NCBI GenBank assembly: GCA_963663495.1
Contig: OY760427.1
Coordinates: 4,526,001-4,590,000 of the forward strand
DNA: 64,000 nucleotides
Direction: 5' to 3'
DNA from: G963663495 sp963663495
GTDB taxonomy: Bacteria > Bacteroidota > Rhodothermia > Rhodothermales > Bin80
The notes beneath the pieces were generated by a model. The model did not search any database and was not told the DNA's origin. It worked only from the letters and a program-made list of their open reading frames with translations. Positions 19,805 through 29,303 of the stretch are shown piece after piece; position 1 is the first letter of the stretch; the number at the start of each line of letters is the position of its first letter. A program made the position numbers and the translations under genes.

Positions 19805-20380
19805 ATGACGCTGCACATACGGAATCTATGCGGGTTGGTGGCATTGGTGTTGGGGTTCGCAGCCTGTGACAGCTTTCTGACCCGCACGCCGGAGGAGCCG
19901 ATAGTAGAAGGCGGAACGTATGTCCAGCCGGACGATCCAGATGCCGTTGTTGCCAACCTTCGGGCCTCCGTCGCAGAGTTGAACGCCGCCAATTACCGTC
20001 GCTCGCTGGACGAGGATTTGGTATTTGTCGCGACGGCCGATGCACAGGCAAGGGATCCCTCATTGTGGGGTACATGGGGCCGTGGAGACGAGAATGGGTA
20101 TTTTACGACCATGACGGAGGCAGCGCGACAGGGCTCGGGCCATCTGCTCAGATTAAGCAACACCCGGGCGGAGTTTGGCGAATCCCGGTATCATCTTGAT
20201 GCCCAATACTTTCTGGTCGTGCACCATCGGCGGACGGGTGTGCCGGACACCGTGCAAGGGCGGCTATTGTGGGATATTGCACAGGGAAGCAATGGCCTCT
20301 GGTCGCTGCATCGGTGGACGGATCAGCAGATCGGTGCGAGTGCTTCGTGGAGTGACCTGAAAGCGGAGTTTGCAAAGTAG
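19805..20380 (+). CDS. Small lipoprotein of unknown function
   Basis: The product has 191 residues with a lipoprotein signal (LVALVLGFAAC, lipidated C about position 21). After a linker, the sequence DAVVANLRASVAELNAANYRRSLDEDLVFVA resembles the first helices of an NTF2-like or SnoaL-type domain. A W/G-rich middle and a LLWDIAQGSNGLWSLHRWTDQ strand follow. No catalytic motif is evident. It is followed 12 bases later by another lipoprotein with a similar plan, so the two may be diverged paralogues in one operon with the M20 peptidase. Confidence 0.7.
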   Translation: MTLHIRNLCGLVALVLGFAACDSFLTRTPEEPIVEGGTYVQPDDPDAVVANLRASVAELNAANYRRSLDEDLVFVATADAQARDPSLWGTWGRGDENGYFTTMTEAARQGSGHLLRLSNTRAEFGESRYHLDAQYFLVVHHRRTGVPDTVQGRLLWDIAQGSNGLWSLHRWTDQQIGASASWSDLKAEFAK

Positions 20381-20392
20381 TGGGACTGACGT

Positions 20393-20896
20393 ATGGTACG
20401 ACTGGCGTTAGCCATATCGTTGATGGTAGCTGTTGGATGCAATCCATTCGCACCAGCACTGGGGGAGGGGGATGCGTTAGGTGACCTGGCCGGGGACCCC
20501 ACGACCGTGGAAGGGTTTTTTACGAACTTCAGAAACGCCTACGAGCTGCGTGACCTGTCGCTTTACGAATCCCTGATTGATTCTTCGTTTGTGTTTGAAT
20601 ACACGGACTTCGATGCCGGTATTGAGCGCCAGTGGAGCTTTTCTCAGGAGCTTGAAGCCACCCGACGACTGTTTCTCAATACCACGGGCGTCCAGCTGCA
20701 GTGGAACCAGATCATTTTCAGTAGCATTTTGGACGAAAATCGTAGTGCGCGTGTCGTACGGTCCTTCAACCTGACGGTGGTACTTGATGAGGGCGAGGTG
20801 TTGCGGGGAGATGGCAACGTTAATTTTCTTCTCGTGCGCCCGGACTCGACCAGTACGTGGAGCCTGCAATGGTGGCGCGACGAGAGCGAACTATAG
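20393..20896 (+). CDS. Small NTF2-like lipoprotein of unknown function
   Basis: The product has 167 residues. The signal ends in LMVAVGC (C16). The mature part reads TTVEGFFTNFRNAYELRDLSLYESLIDSSFVFEYTD, followed by strands ending in TSTWSLQWWRDESEL. This is the cone-shaped NTF2-like fold pattern seen in many outer-membrane lipoproteins. It is similar in layout to the preceding gene. The function is unknown. The stop is 18 bases before the M20 peptidase start. Confidence 0.72.
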   Translation: MVRLALAISLMVAVGCNPFAPALGEGDALGDLAGDPTTVEGFFTNFRNAYELRDLSLYESLIDSSFVFEYTDFDAGIERQWSFSQELEATRRLFLNTTGVQLQWNQIIFSSILDENRSARVVRSFNLTVVLDEGEVLRGDGNVNFLLVRPDSTSTWSLQWWRDESEL

Positions 20897-20913
20897 GCAG
20901 ACATACTTGCACC

Positions 20914-22302
20914 ATGGATCAGAATGCAGCAGCAGCCCTTCAGTATGCTCAGGAGCACCGGGACGTATATCTTCATGATTTAACGGACTTTCTTCGGATT
21001 CCGTCCATCAGCACGGATCCGTCCTTTGCGGGCGAAGTCGCGCGTGCGGCAGACTGGTTGGTTAACCATATGCAGTCCATCGGAATCACGGCACGGGCTG
21101 TGCCCACAGGGGGGCATCCGGTTGTGGTGGGGGAGTGTGTGCACGACCCTACCTTACCCACGGTGCTTGTGTACGGTCACTATGATGTACAGCCGCCCGA
21201 TCCCATAGAGTTATGGGATTCTCCTCCTTTTGAACCTATGGTACGGGAGGGTGCGTTATTCGCTCGCGGCTCCAGCGACGATAAGGGACAGCTGATGGTG
21301 CACCTCAATGCACTTGAGGCGTACGCACATACCGCCGGGCGTCCACCAGTGAACCTCAAGTATATTCTGGAGGGCGAGGAGGAAAGTGGATCCGGTAGCA
21401 TCCCGGCGTTCTTGGACCGCTATGCCAAAGAGCTCACGGCTGATGTGGTGCTGCTTTCCGATACGACGCTTTTTGCGCCCGGAGTACCCTCCTTAACGTA
21501 TGGGCTTCGTGGATTGGCCTATGTGGAGGTGACGCTCATCGGACCGGACAGGGATTTGCACTCCGGCACCTACGGCGGGGCAATTGAGAACCCGATCAAC
21601 GCCTTGTGCAGGCTGGTCGCGGGCCTGCACGACAATGACCACCGCATAAGCGTGGACGGATTCTACGACGATGTGCGGGATGTGACACCGCAGGAGCGGG
21701 CTGCTATGCGGGCGCTGCCGTTTGACGCTGCAGCATGGGCCTCTGAAGTGGGGGTTGGTGCCACGCGGACCGAAGCAGGCTATTCGGTGCTGGAAGCCTC
21801 TACTGCGCGACCCACGCTGGACTGCAATGGAATCTGGGGAGGGTACACAGGAAAGGGCGCGAAGACTGTGCTGCCGTCCCGTGCGGGCGCGAAAATATCA
21901 ACGCGGTTGGTGCCGGACCAGGAGCCGGATGATATCATAGAAAAGTTACGAGCGCATTGCGAGTCCCGCGTCCCAGGCACGATGCGGTTGGAGTTTCGGA
22001 AAATTCATACAGGACGAGGGGTATTGGTAGACACCGAGAGTGCGCCGATGGAAGCGGCTTCACAGGCATTGGAGGCTATCTATGGTGTTCGTCCGCATCT
22101 GACTCGGATCGGTGGCAGTATCCCTATCGTGGCAGACTTCAAGGAGCGACTGGGATTGGACAGTGTTTTGATGGGGTTCGGGCTTGATTCGGATGCAATT
22201 CATTCGCCGAATGAGCACTTTGGCTTGGACCGTTTCGACCAAGGCACCGCAGCTGTGATACACTTCCTGTCGCTGTATGGCAAGATTGGCGACCGTCGGT
22301 AG
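20914..22302 (+). CDS. M20-family dipeptidase/peptidase
   Basis: The product has 462 residues from the ATG at 20914, chosen because the family N-terminus (HRDVYLHDLTDFLRIPSIS) follows at once. Metal ligands and the catalytic acid are in place: H89 and D91 in YGHYDVQP, the SSDDKG loop (D122/D123), E155/E156 in ILEGEEESGSGS, and a late His in SDAIHSPNEHF. The dimerisation domain (DRDLHSGTYGGAIENP) is intact. These cytoplasmic zinc enzymes hydrolyse dipeptides or N-acyl amino acids. There is no signal peptide. The two lipoproteins upstream are closely spaced, but a shared role is not evident. Confidence 0.93.
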   Translation: MDQNAAAALQYAQEHRDVYLHDLTDFLRIPSISTDPSFAGEVARAADWLVNHMQSIGITARAVPTGGHPVVVGECVHDPTLPTVLVYGHYDVQPPDPIELWDSPPFEPMVREGALFARGSSDDKGQLMVHLNALEAYAHTAGRPPVNLKYILEGEEESGSGSIPAFLDRYAKELTADVVLLSDTTLFAPGVPSLTYGLRGLAYVEVTLIGPDRDLHSGTYGGAIENPINALCRLVAGLHDNDHRISVDGFYDDVRDVTPQERAAMRALPFDAAAWASEVGVGATRTEAGYSVLEASTARPTLDCNGIWGGYTGKGAKTVLPSRAGAKISTRLVPDQEPDDIIEKLRAHCESRVPGTMRLEFRKIHTGRGVLVDTESAPMEAASQALEAIYGVRPHLTRIGGSIPIVADFKERLGLDSVLMGFGLDSDAIHSPNEHFGLDRFDQGTAAVIHFLSLYGKIGDRR

Positions 22303-22480
22303 GGTTTATTGCGGGAGGGTAGCCGGTGCCTCGTCGGACTACTTAAGGATATGCGCGGCAGACAGAATTGCATAGGTTGAGCGTCCGGGATCGGTCGCGG
22401 GCGATTGTATACTGCGTCGGAGTTGCTCTCTCCCCGGAGTTTTGGATCCTCGGTCCAGAATGATAGTTTCGCTCTCCCAT

Positions 22481-22565
22481 GCCCGGGTGGCGGAATTGGT
22501 AGACGCGACGGACTCAAAATCCGTTGTCCGATGAGGATGTGTGGGTTCGAGTCCCACCCCGGGTA
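22481..22565 (+). tRNA. tRNA-Leu (anticodon CAA)
   Basis: An 85-base class II tRNA can be folded. The acceptor stem GCCCGGG pairs with CCCGGGT (one G-U), the D-arm GGCGGAATTGGTAGAC is standard, the anticodon arm is ACGGA-CTCAAAA-TCCGT with anticodon CAA, and there is a long variable arm. The T-arm contains GGTTCGAGTCC. The 3' CCA is not encoded. A MITE begins 70 bases downstream. Confidence 0.95.
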
Positions 22566-22635
22566 CAAAGGGCTTGGCGCCTGCTGGATTGAGGGGTTTT
22601 GGCCGCAGGCAAGGTGCCGGCATGTGGTTACGTCA

Positions 22636-22849
22636 GGGAGTTATATGACTGAGTGCCACGCGTTTTCGCAGGCGTTACTTTTTGTGCTTTGGTGGTGCAG
22701 ACAGGATGGCTTGCGCCAGTTTTTCATAATCGGTTCCCGCTGTTCGCGAACAAACTGCAATTATTTCAAATAACTCAACACGTGGGTACGCATGCTGTAT
22801 AATTTCCATCTATTAGGGAGTTATATACCACAGTGCCATGCCCGAAACG
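22636..22849 (+). mobile_element. MITE plus 5' stub of a TnpB element, copy 7
   Basis: A complete MITE (22636-22807) is followed by the tnpB left end (GGGAGTTATATACC at 22816) and the first codons ATGCCCGAAACG. There the IS256-type element is inserted. The rest of this tnpB is not found on the far side; an IS66 end follows instead. The order of events was therefore IS66 into tnpB, then IS256 into that junction. Confidence 0.82.
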
Positions 22850-22996
22850 GGCGGCGTGCCATTCCTTGTTGGCTGAAAATCCCGTCGGTGCCCGCTGGAG
22901 CGGCTACAATGTACAGATTCTGCGCTCATCCTGACACCCCTGATCGTAGTTCTGATCAAAGAATTATGGACTTTTGCAGCAGTTATCAAACCCGCA

Positions 22997-24425
22997 AGTA
23001 TCTGCCGCGTGATTTACGGTGTCGTTGCCGTGTTGCAGACAGATTCAGGCGCGTTTCTCCTTACTGAACAGCCTATATGAGCCCTTTTTGCACGCGCTGA
23101 CACCGCGGTAGCGGATTCAAGCGTACCATCTGCAGGTATGCTAACCTTCCACGCGGGTGTAACGACCTAAACGCGCCAATCCTATCATCCAATACCGCAC
23201 GTATCGTACCACGATCGAACTCCTGTTCCGGCAGTAGGCAGTCTTATTGGCAGGACTGATCACGGTACGCGTGATTTACGGCGTCGTTGGCGCGTTTTCG
23301 GCGGTTTTGGGTGCTATTCAGTCCGGTGAACGTCTGAGAAGAGCCCTTTTGGGCGCTCCGATACGGCTTTGGCTGGGGCATGCGTGTCCTCCGCTCATGG
23401 CGAGTGACGCGGTACATCGTCTACAGAGGCCTTACACCGCGCCTCTATAGCGCTATTACCCCCTAATTGGCGGCCGAACCTGTCACATAGCACGATCCAG
23501 CACCCATTATCGCACGCACCGTGGCATTGCACGACCGTATCCATCTTTCAGCATATACTATCGCTGCGTTGCTGTACGCGTTTCTACAGTAGAGCTGCTT
23601 ACAGCTTCGGTGGTTTGTCCAGGATAATATTGTCCTGCTTAACGACTCCACCTCACTAATTGACCTGCACGCATGATTTACGGCCTCGTTGGCGTGTTGC
23701 AGGCAGATTCAGGCACGTTTTTCCTTACTGAACAGCCTATATGAGCCCTTTTGCACGCATGCACACCGTGGTAGCGGCTTCAAACGTGCCATCTGCAGGC
23801 ATAGTGGACAGCCACGCGTGTATGTAGCAACGTAAACCCGTCAATCCTACCAACCACGCTACGATGCACCCTCCAATTCCGCACGCATCGTACCACGACC
23901 GAACTCATGTTCCGGCAAGCACTTATGGATCGTACGCGCTGCAATAATGCTGATGATAATTACGACACCTTCCTGGTACAGGGTAGTCTTTTCACATTCG
24001 CCTTGGCTCCCTTGATGACTACCCCTCCACGCACAGCCGTAGGCTCCTTATTGGCCGGATAGATCACCGTACGCGTGATTTACCGCCTCGTTGGCGTGTT
24101 TTCGGCACATTTGGACCCCATTTAGCCCGCTTACCGTCTGATGAGAGCCCTTCTGGGCCCTCCGATACGGCTTTGGCGGGGACATGCGTGCCCTCCAGAT
24201 ACATCTCCGCCTGCTCCGCTTATCGCGAAGTGACACGTTACATCGTCTACGGAGGCCTTACACTACGCCTCTATAGCGCTGTTACCCCCCTAAGTGGCAG
24301 CCGAACCCGTCACACAGCACGATCCTGCCCCCATTATCGCACGCATCGTGGTACGGTACACGCTTCTACAGTAGAACTGCTTGTAGTTCCGGCAGGTGGT
24401 CTGCACAGGGTAGGATTTTCATGCT
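22997..24425. repeat. Two diverged ~650-770-bp direct repeats, non-coding
   Basis: Blocks at about 22997-23640 and 23655-24425 share a series of segments in the same order: CTTACTGAACAGCCTATATG, CCATCTGCAGG, TCCGATACGGCTTTGGC and CGCCTCTATAGCGCT. They end in a CTACAGTAGA segment that in the second block is the 3' end of the IS256 transposase gene. A shorter motif (TGATTTAC followed by CGTTGGCGTGTT-like bases) occurs four times. No long open frame or protein motif is visible. It may be a decayed tandem duplication or structured non-coding cargo. Confidence 0.7.
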
Positions 24426-25604
24426 CCATGTCTCCGACTCCCTATTGGCCATGGCTGCCCATCGTTGACGTTGACTCGAATTCATCCAACGCGCGACATT
24501 CCGGCATCGTTGAGTAATCAAACTGTTCAGGTTCTCCATGATGTTATTGGTCTGCAAACTGCGTCCCAGTTCCTCCGCCACCCCCAGTCTATGGAGCGTC
24601 AAAGTCTCTTCCAACCCCTCAGACAAGCTGTTCGCTGCCTTGGGATGGGACTCCTTCAACCCCTTTTTTATGCTCATAAGCGCCTCCTTTGCCTTGTCGT
24701 AATTCGGCTCGTCGTACGCCTGCTGCAACTCCCCCCGAATCCGCACCTTTTCGGCCTCTTTCTCAATGTAACTCACCACATTCTCTCGCTTATGCCAAGT
24801 ACACCGCTGTACCTGTGCCTTATCACCAAATACCGCTTTCACCGCCTTCCGGAGCCCTTTGGAACCATCTAAGATGACCAAAAGCCCCTTATCATACCGC
24901 AGCCCGCGATCAATCAAATCCTGCAGCAGCCCTTGTACCGCCTCGGCGTTCTCTGTCGCCGTCTCCACCATCCCTACTACTATCTTCTCGCCCTTATCCG
25001 TAATCCCTACACAAATCAATACCTGCACCCCCTGAAAGTACTTGCCGTCCAGCAGCAACGCTACAAACGTGTTCTCCGCCAAGTTACGCTCCTCCTGCTC
25101 CTTCAATACCTGTGCACTGTAACTCTTGTACTTGCGACTGATTGAGGAAGCGCTCAATCCAAAACTGCCAACAAACTCCGTTGCCACCTTCTTGTAGTTC
25201 CGCTGGCTAATACCATACACAATTTTCCGGGCGATACGCTCCACCATATTCGGCTTCGGCTTGTGCAACAATTTGTAGGTCTCCAGAGGACGCGCTTTAC
25301 CCTTCACCCGGTCCTGTACACGCGGCACACTCACCTTTACCCGCTCATCTCCAATCATGATAGAGCCCGGTCTGCTCCCCCACCGCTCGTACCGCCCCTT
25401 GTGCTGCTTATTGTTGTCGCGCTTTCTGCGCACACCGCAGAGAGACTTTACCTCGGCTTCCATGACCGCAAGAAAAAACGCCAGTTGCATCGTGCCAAGA
25501 TGCTCTACTAACAGCTTCAGGGAATCGATCCCCGTGTCTAGTATCTTCTGGAGACCCTCCGGTAGTGTGCCGGGGTTTTCTATCTGCATGACATCTTTGG
25601 ACAT
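24366..25604 (-). CDS. IS256-family (mutator-type) transposase
   Basis: The product has 412 residues, the usual IS256 length. The DDE residues are all readable: D in ALLLDGKYFQG, D in LLVILDGSKGLRKAV, and E in TNNIMENLNSLITQR. The signature C-x2-H region (VQRCTWHKRENVVSY) is present. The ATG at 25602-25604 is three bases after the stop of the preceding transposase-like ORF, implying co-translation. The C-terminus (DHLPELQAVLL) is partly repeated as a relic near 23580. Confidence 0.93.
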   Translation of the reverse strand: MSKDVMQIENPGTLPEGLQKILDTGIDSLKLLVEHLGTMQLAFFLAVMEAEVKSLCGVRRKRDNNKQHKGRYERWGSRPGSIMIGDERVKVSVPRVQDRVKGKARPLETYKLLHKPKPNMVERIARKIVYGISQRNYKKVATEFVGSFGLSASSISRKYKSYSAQVLKEQEERNLAENTFVALLLDGKYFQGVQVLICVGITDKGEKIVVGMVETATENAEAVQGLLQDLIDRGLRYDKGLLVILDGSKGLRKAVKAVFGDKAQVQRCTWHKRENVVSYIEKEAEKVRIRGELQQAYDEPNYDKAKEALMSIKKGLKESHPKAANSLSEGLEETLTLHRLGVAEELGRSLQTNNIMENLNSLITQRCRNVARWMNSSQRQRWAAMANRESETWSMKILPCADHLPELQAVLL

Positions 25605-25607
25605 AGG

Positions 25608-26669
25608 TCAGTTATCGTTTGTCTGATTGATGGAAGGAAACAATGCTGATCGCATCGCTGGAAGATACGCAGCGCGGGGCAATCTTCGCATATGCGACTC
25701 GATCTCAAGGAGCAACAACGCCAGACAAGCACGGCGTTTGTCTGGCGGCATCCATAAGCGAACATCGCGTAGCCGCCGCACCAGCTTCTTGGAGACATGG
25801 GCCACACAACGAGTACTTCGAAGGCTCGGGCTCAACTGTTCATACAGTCCTGTCCGGTGCAGTGTCAGCGTCCTATCCAGACCCCGCAAGAGCCACCGGG
25901 CCGCAGACCGGTTACACACCAAAAGGTCCGTATGGATCTGCATCAACGCTGCATGCGCCACCTTCGGATCCGGCACGGCGAAAGCACGCGTGATCGCCCC
26001 CCGAATGCGCCGCCCGTCCTGCTCGGACAGATAACTCACTACACGCGTGCGCTTGTGCATCTGGCAGTGTTGCTGCTGCATACCGGTACCCAAGCACTCT
26101 TGCAGTACGCCGGTCAGCGATGTCACATCAGGAGTGATGCAGAAGAGCCCCCGATCTGCGCACAAACCGCGCTCCAACAAGCCTTGTAACAAGTGTTGCA
26201 CGCGCTCCGCATCGTGCAACGGAGCCTCCACAAAGCCCAGAATGCGCCGATAACCCTCAATGGTAGCGGCCATGCACACGACTATGGGTCGCCCCCACAC
26301 TTCCATGGCATCAAGCCAAAGGATTACGTGCTCTTCTTCACACAACGGGCGCGTATCAAACACCTGCCGCGCCTGCTCGCACGCCGCAGCATCATCATCG
26401 TACCCCAATGCCAAGCCTCCCGGAGACTCCGGAGACTCCGGAGCACGGACGCTATTTTCCTCCTCGGAAGGTGCTTCTGCCAACTGCTCCCCAGTGCCGT
26501 CTGGAGCCGCATTATCCGACGGAAGCATAACATCCTCTTCCAGACTAGACGTTAACTGCTGTACACACTGGGTGAGGTGCCGCAACAAGTCAAATTGCAG
26601 CTGCCGACCGGACGCGCCGGCATGACGCAGCCCCTGAATGAGCTGCGATAAATCATCTGATAAACTCAT
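25608..26669 (-). CDS. Degenerate IS256-like transposase homologue, probably non-catalytic
   Basis: The product has 353 residues and aligns by pattern with the neighbouring transposase: LWLDAMEVWGRPIVVCMAAT (first Asp kept), LFCITPDVTSLTGVL in place of VILDGSKGLRKAV, QHCQMHKRTRVVSYL in place of QRCTWHKRENVVSYI, and LSPSLRSTRCVAHVS where the active enzyme has the NNIMEN glutamate. The catalytic Glu is therefore gone and the second Asp is doubtful, yet the frame is fully open. The N-terminal 110 residues are unlike IS256. It is the first gene of the pair. It may be a DNA-binding or regulatory partner; alternatively it is simply decaying. Confidence 0.75.
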   Translation of the reverse strand: MSLSDDLSQLIQGLRHAGASGRQLQFDLLRHLTQCVQQLTSSLEEDVMLPSDNAAPDGTGEQLAEAPSEEENSVRAPESPESPGGLALGYDDDAAACEQARQVFDTRPLCEEEHVILWLDAMEVWGRPIVVCMAATIEGYRRILGFVEAPLHDAERVQHLLQGLLERGLCADRGLFCITPDVTSLTGVLQECLGTGMQQQHCQMHKRTRVVSYLSEQDGRRIRGAITRAFAVPDPKVAHAALMQIHTDLLVCNRSAARWLLRGLDRTLTLHRTGLYEQLSPSLRSTRCVAHVSKKLVRRLRDVRLWMPPDKRRACLALLLLEIESHMRRLPRAAYLPAMRSALFPSINQTNDN

Positions 26670-26775
26670 AAGTGATCATGGATCCGTATGGTGAAAAGGC
26701 TTAGGAAACCCAAGCCAACACCGAACCACAAATCACTTTTTCAGCCAACAAGGAATGGCACGCCGCCCCCGAAAC

Positions 26776-27405
26776 GTATCCGTACGGTAAAGTACATGGT
26801 AAAGCGGGCTTAGCATTGGTCTGCGTAGTCCGCTTGTAGAGCTTAGTGTAAGGTGATTATACGCCGGGTTTGGTGTGCCGATATGGGAATTTCGGAGTGG
26901 TGTGCAGCTTATCGTCCAGGCGCCTGAATGCAGGCAGCAATCAGCGTCTTTTGGGACTAAAAACATGGGTTTTGGGGAGAAGAACCGGAACATTGTGGAG
27001 GACGCACATGTACATGAACTATGCGGTCCAAGGCATCTTTCTCCCCCTCTTCTCCTGCCGGTGAAGTCCTTTTTCAGAGGCTAAGAAACCAAGAGGCTGA
27101 GAACAAGGATCTGCGAAAACAGGTCCGTCGCTTGGAGAAAAAAGCCGATCGTCTATCCAAGAACAACGCGGATATGGCTGCGACAATTGCCGATCAGGCT
27201 GCGAAGATTAGCCATCTGGAAGACAGGTTGGAACAAGCGCATCGCCTACTCTCTGGCAAAAAGAGTGAGCGTTACACGCCGGTGGACAATGCGCAGCAAG
27301 GCCGGTTGTTTGGAGAGGAACCAGTAGCTGTTGAGCCCGAGGAGGAGGAGGAGGAGTACGACCTGGTAAAGCGCAAGCGGCGTGGGAAGAACAAGCCGGT
27401 GCGCG
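26776..27405 (+). pseudogene. tnpC: IS66 left end and tnpC N-terminal fragment
   Basis: It begins with the IS66 terminus GTATCCGTACGG (26776-26787). From ATG 27021 it encodes about 128 residues nearly identical to the N-terminus of the complete copy (coiled coil, acidic stretch, KRKRRGKNKPVRG), with an extra ATIADQA-type segment. It is cut at 27405, where another IS66 end begins. CCCGAAAC before the terminus would be its 8-bp duplication inside a tnpB start. Confidence 0.85.
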
Positions 27406-27595
27406 GTGTCCGTACGGTGAAGTACACGGTAAAGCGGGCTTGGCATTGGTCTGCGTAGTCCGCTTGTAGAGCTTGGTGTAAGGTGATTATACGCCGGTTT
27501 GGTGTGCCGACTTGGGAATGGGCAGAGTGGTATGCAGCCCATCCTCCAAGCGGCCGAATGCAGTCAGCAATCAGCGCATCTTGGGACGTAGAGTC
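27406..27595 (+). mobile_element. Second IS66-type end, fragment
   Basis: TCCGTACGGTGAAGTACACG and the following 170 bases parallel the leader of IS66 seen at 26776-26960, at about 80 percent by eye. It belongs to a related but different IS66. No coding part follows. Confidence 0.6.
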
Positions 27596-27715
27596 GGCGG
27601 GCGGCGCGTTACTCCGTAGAGCACGTTTCCGCCTGCCGCTCACCGAACCCGGCGTGCGGTTTTCCCGCACCGGGCTCTCCAGGCGGATCATGCAGCTCGC
27701 ACTCGGAAAAGTTAT
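27596..27715 (-). mobile_element. Group II intron-like fragment
   Basis: Read on the minus strand, the segment contains GAGAGCCCGGTGCGGGAAAA followed by CCGCACGCCGGGTTCGGTGA. This is a strong hairpin of the kind found next to the reverse-transcriptase gene in bacterial group II introns. No reverse-transcriptase coding remains. The identification is by remembered pattern only. Confidence 0.4.
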
Positions 27716-27739
27716 CTGAAATAGGGGGCATTGTCTAAT

Positions 27740-29303
27740 CCTCCCTTATTCATGAGGGAGTTAAGTGGCGGGGAATCATCGTTTAATATTATGGCGTAAT
27801 ATGTTGACTATACACGGGTTGAATGGACTCTTGTGCGACACTCAATCGCTTAGAAACCCCAATACCCATTCACCCTGTAACACACCCGATCCCAGATCCC
27901 AAATCCAACCTTCTGTTCGCTTGCCAATTCAATAAATCCGCTAAAGTTGTACGCTCCAAGACCGATAATCTAACATCGGATGCCGGCGTCATTCCTATGC
28001 GCCTGCTCATGGTGATCAGCACCTTGGCATGCCGACTCACTTCCGTGCTTAAGGACAATCGATCCCAAGCTCGGATTACGCATAGCCTTGAGGAGTTAGT
28101 GCGGCAGTTACTGCTGCAACATGTGCAGAGGTGGGGCCGTCAGTCAGATGCGGACAAGCTTCGCAGGGACCCTGCCATGCGCGTGGCCACTTCTTCCAAA
28201 AGGGGTATGAGGGCATTACAGGACGATAGGTCCCTGGCATCCCAGCCAACCATGTCTCGCTTCGTGCACATGTTGGCCGGGAAAAAGAATTTCAAGAAGT
28301 TGCGCCTTTTTGCAGAGACATTCGCCATGGAGCACCTGCTGCAGCGTGGTGGCGGGAAGCGCCGCCCCGAGGTGGTCTTTGATGTGGACGGTGTACCGGT
28401 AGATACGCATGGCAAGCAGCAGGGCAGCAAGTGGAACGAATATTACAAGCGCACCATCTTTCTGCCCCTTATCGCCATATGCGGTGAGTCGGGCGACATG
28501 TTGGGGGCGGAATTGCGAGGGGGCACGCAGAATGTGGTGAAGGACTGCTACGGTTTCATTCGACACATTGGGCTGGCATTGCGTGAACATGTGGCCGACA
28601 AGGTCATTGTCCGATTGGACGCAGGCTTCAACAGTGGAGAGTTATGTGATAAGCTGGAGAACGACCGTATCGGCTACGTGATGCGTCTGAAAGGAAACGA
28701 TGTGATTGACGGGCTTGCGGCGCCTCATTTGGAGGGTGATCAGCCGTCGGACGAATGCTACCACGAACTGCGCTACCACGAACTGCGCTACCGTGCAAAG
28801 TGCTGGTCCGTAGAGCGTCGTGTGGTGCTCGTGGTTGTTCCGGTGCCGGGAGAGCTTTTTCCGCGGCATTTCTATCTGATCACCGATCTGGATGTAGAAG
28901 CCTATCCGGCAGAGCAGCTTGTGAATCTGTACCGGAAGAGAGGAAAGGCGGAAAAGCACTTCGGGGAGCTGAATGCGGCTTGCTCCATGGCGCTGTCTTC
29001 GGTTCCCCGTCCGAAGACACACTATAAGGGCCGGCCTGTAGTGCGGGTGCCTGATGAGTCGGAGCAGGATGCCGAGATCCGAGCCGAGAACGAGATCCTG
29101 CTACAGGTATACCTTCTAACGTATCAGCTCATGCATGTGGGGCGCTGCCTTATGCGGGAGCCTGACGAATCCCAGATAAGTCTGAGCACCTATCGCGAGC
29201 GTGTACTCAAGGTGGGGGCCCGCTTCGTACAACACGCGCGCAACATCGTTATCCACATTGCCGCCAGCGCAGATGCTGCATCCTCCCTTATGCATAAGGG
29301 AGG
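27740..29303 (+). mobile_element. IS1380-family element, copy A
   Basis: The left end CCTCCCTTATTCATGAGGGAG and the right end CCTCCCTTATGCATAAGGGAGG are each palindromic as well as inverted to each other. The transposase gene occupies nearly all of it. I see no clear target duplication. It ends 26 bases before the tgt stop codon. Confidence 0.8.

Larger units (their letters stand above)
22850..26767 (-). mobile_element. 3.9-kb IS256-type element with two transposase-like ORFs
   Basis: A perfect 30-bp inverted repeat (beginning GGCGGCGTGCCATTCC) bounds 3918 bp, and CCCGAAACG (9 bp) flanks both sides at 22841-22849 and 26768-26776. Inside, on the minus strand, are a transposase-like ORF (25608-26669) and an IS256 transposase (24366-25604). 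These are followed by about 1.5 kb of non-coding repeated DNA. Ordinary IS256 elements are 1.3-1.5 kb with a single gene, so this one is unusually large. Confidence 0.85.

Noticed and set aside
23000..24300. Genes in the 22.9-24.3 kb stretch
   Set aside because: The open frames are short, differ between the two repeat blocks and show no motif. Stops are spread in all frames.
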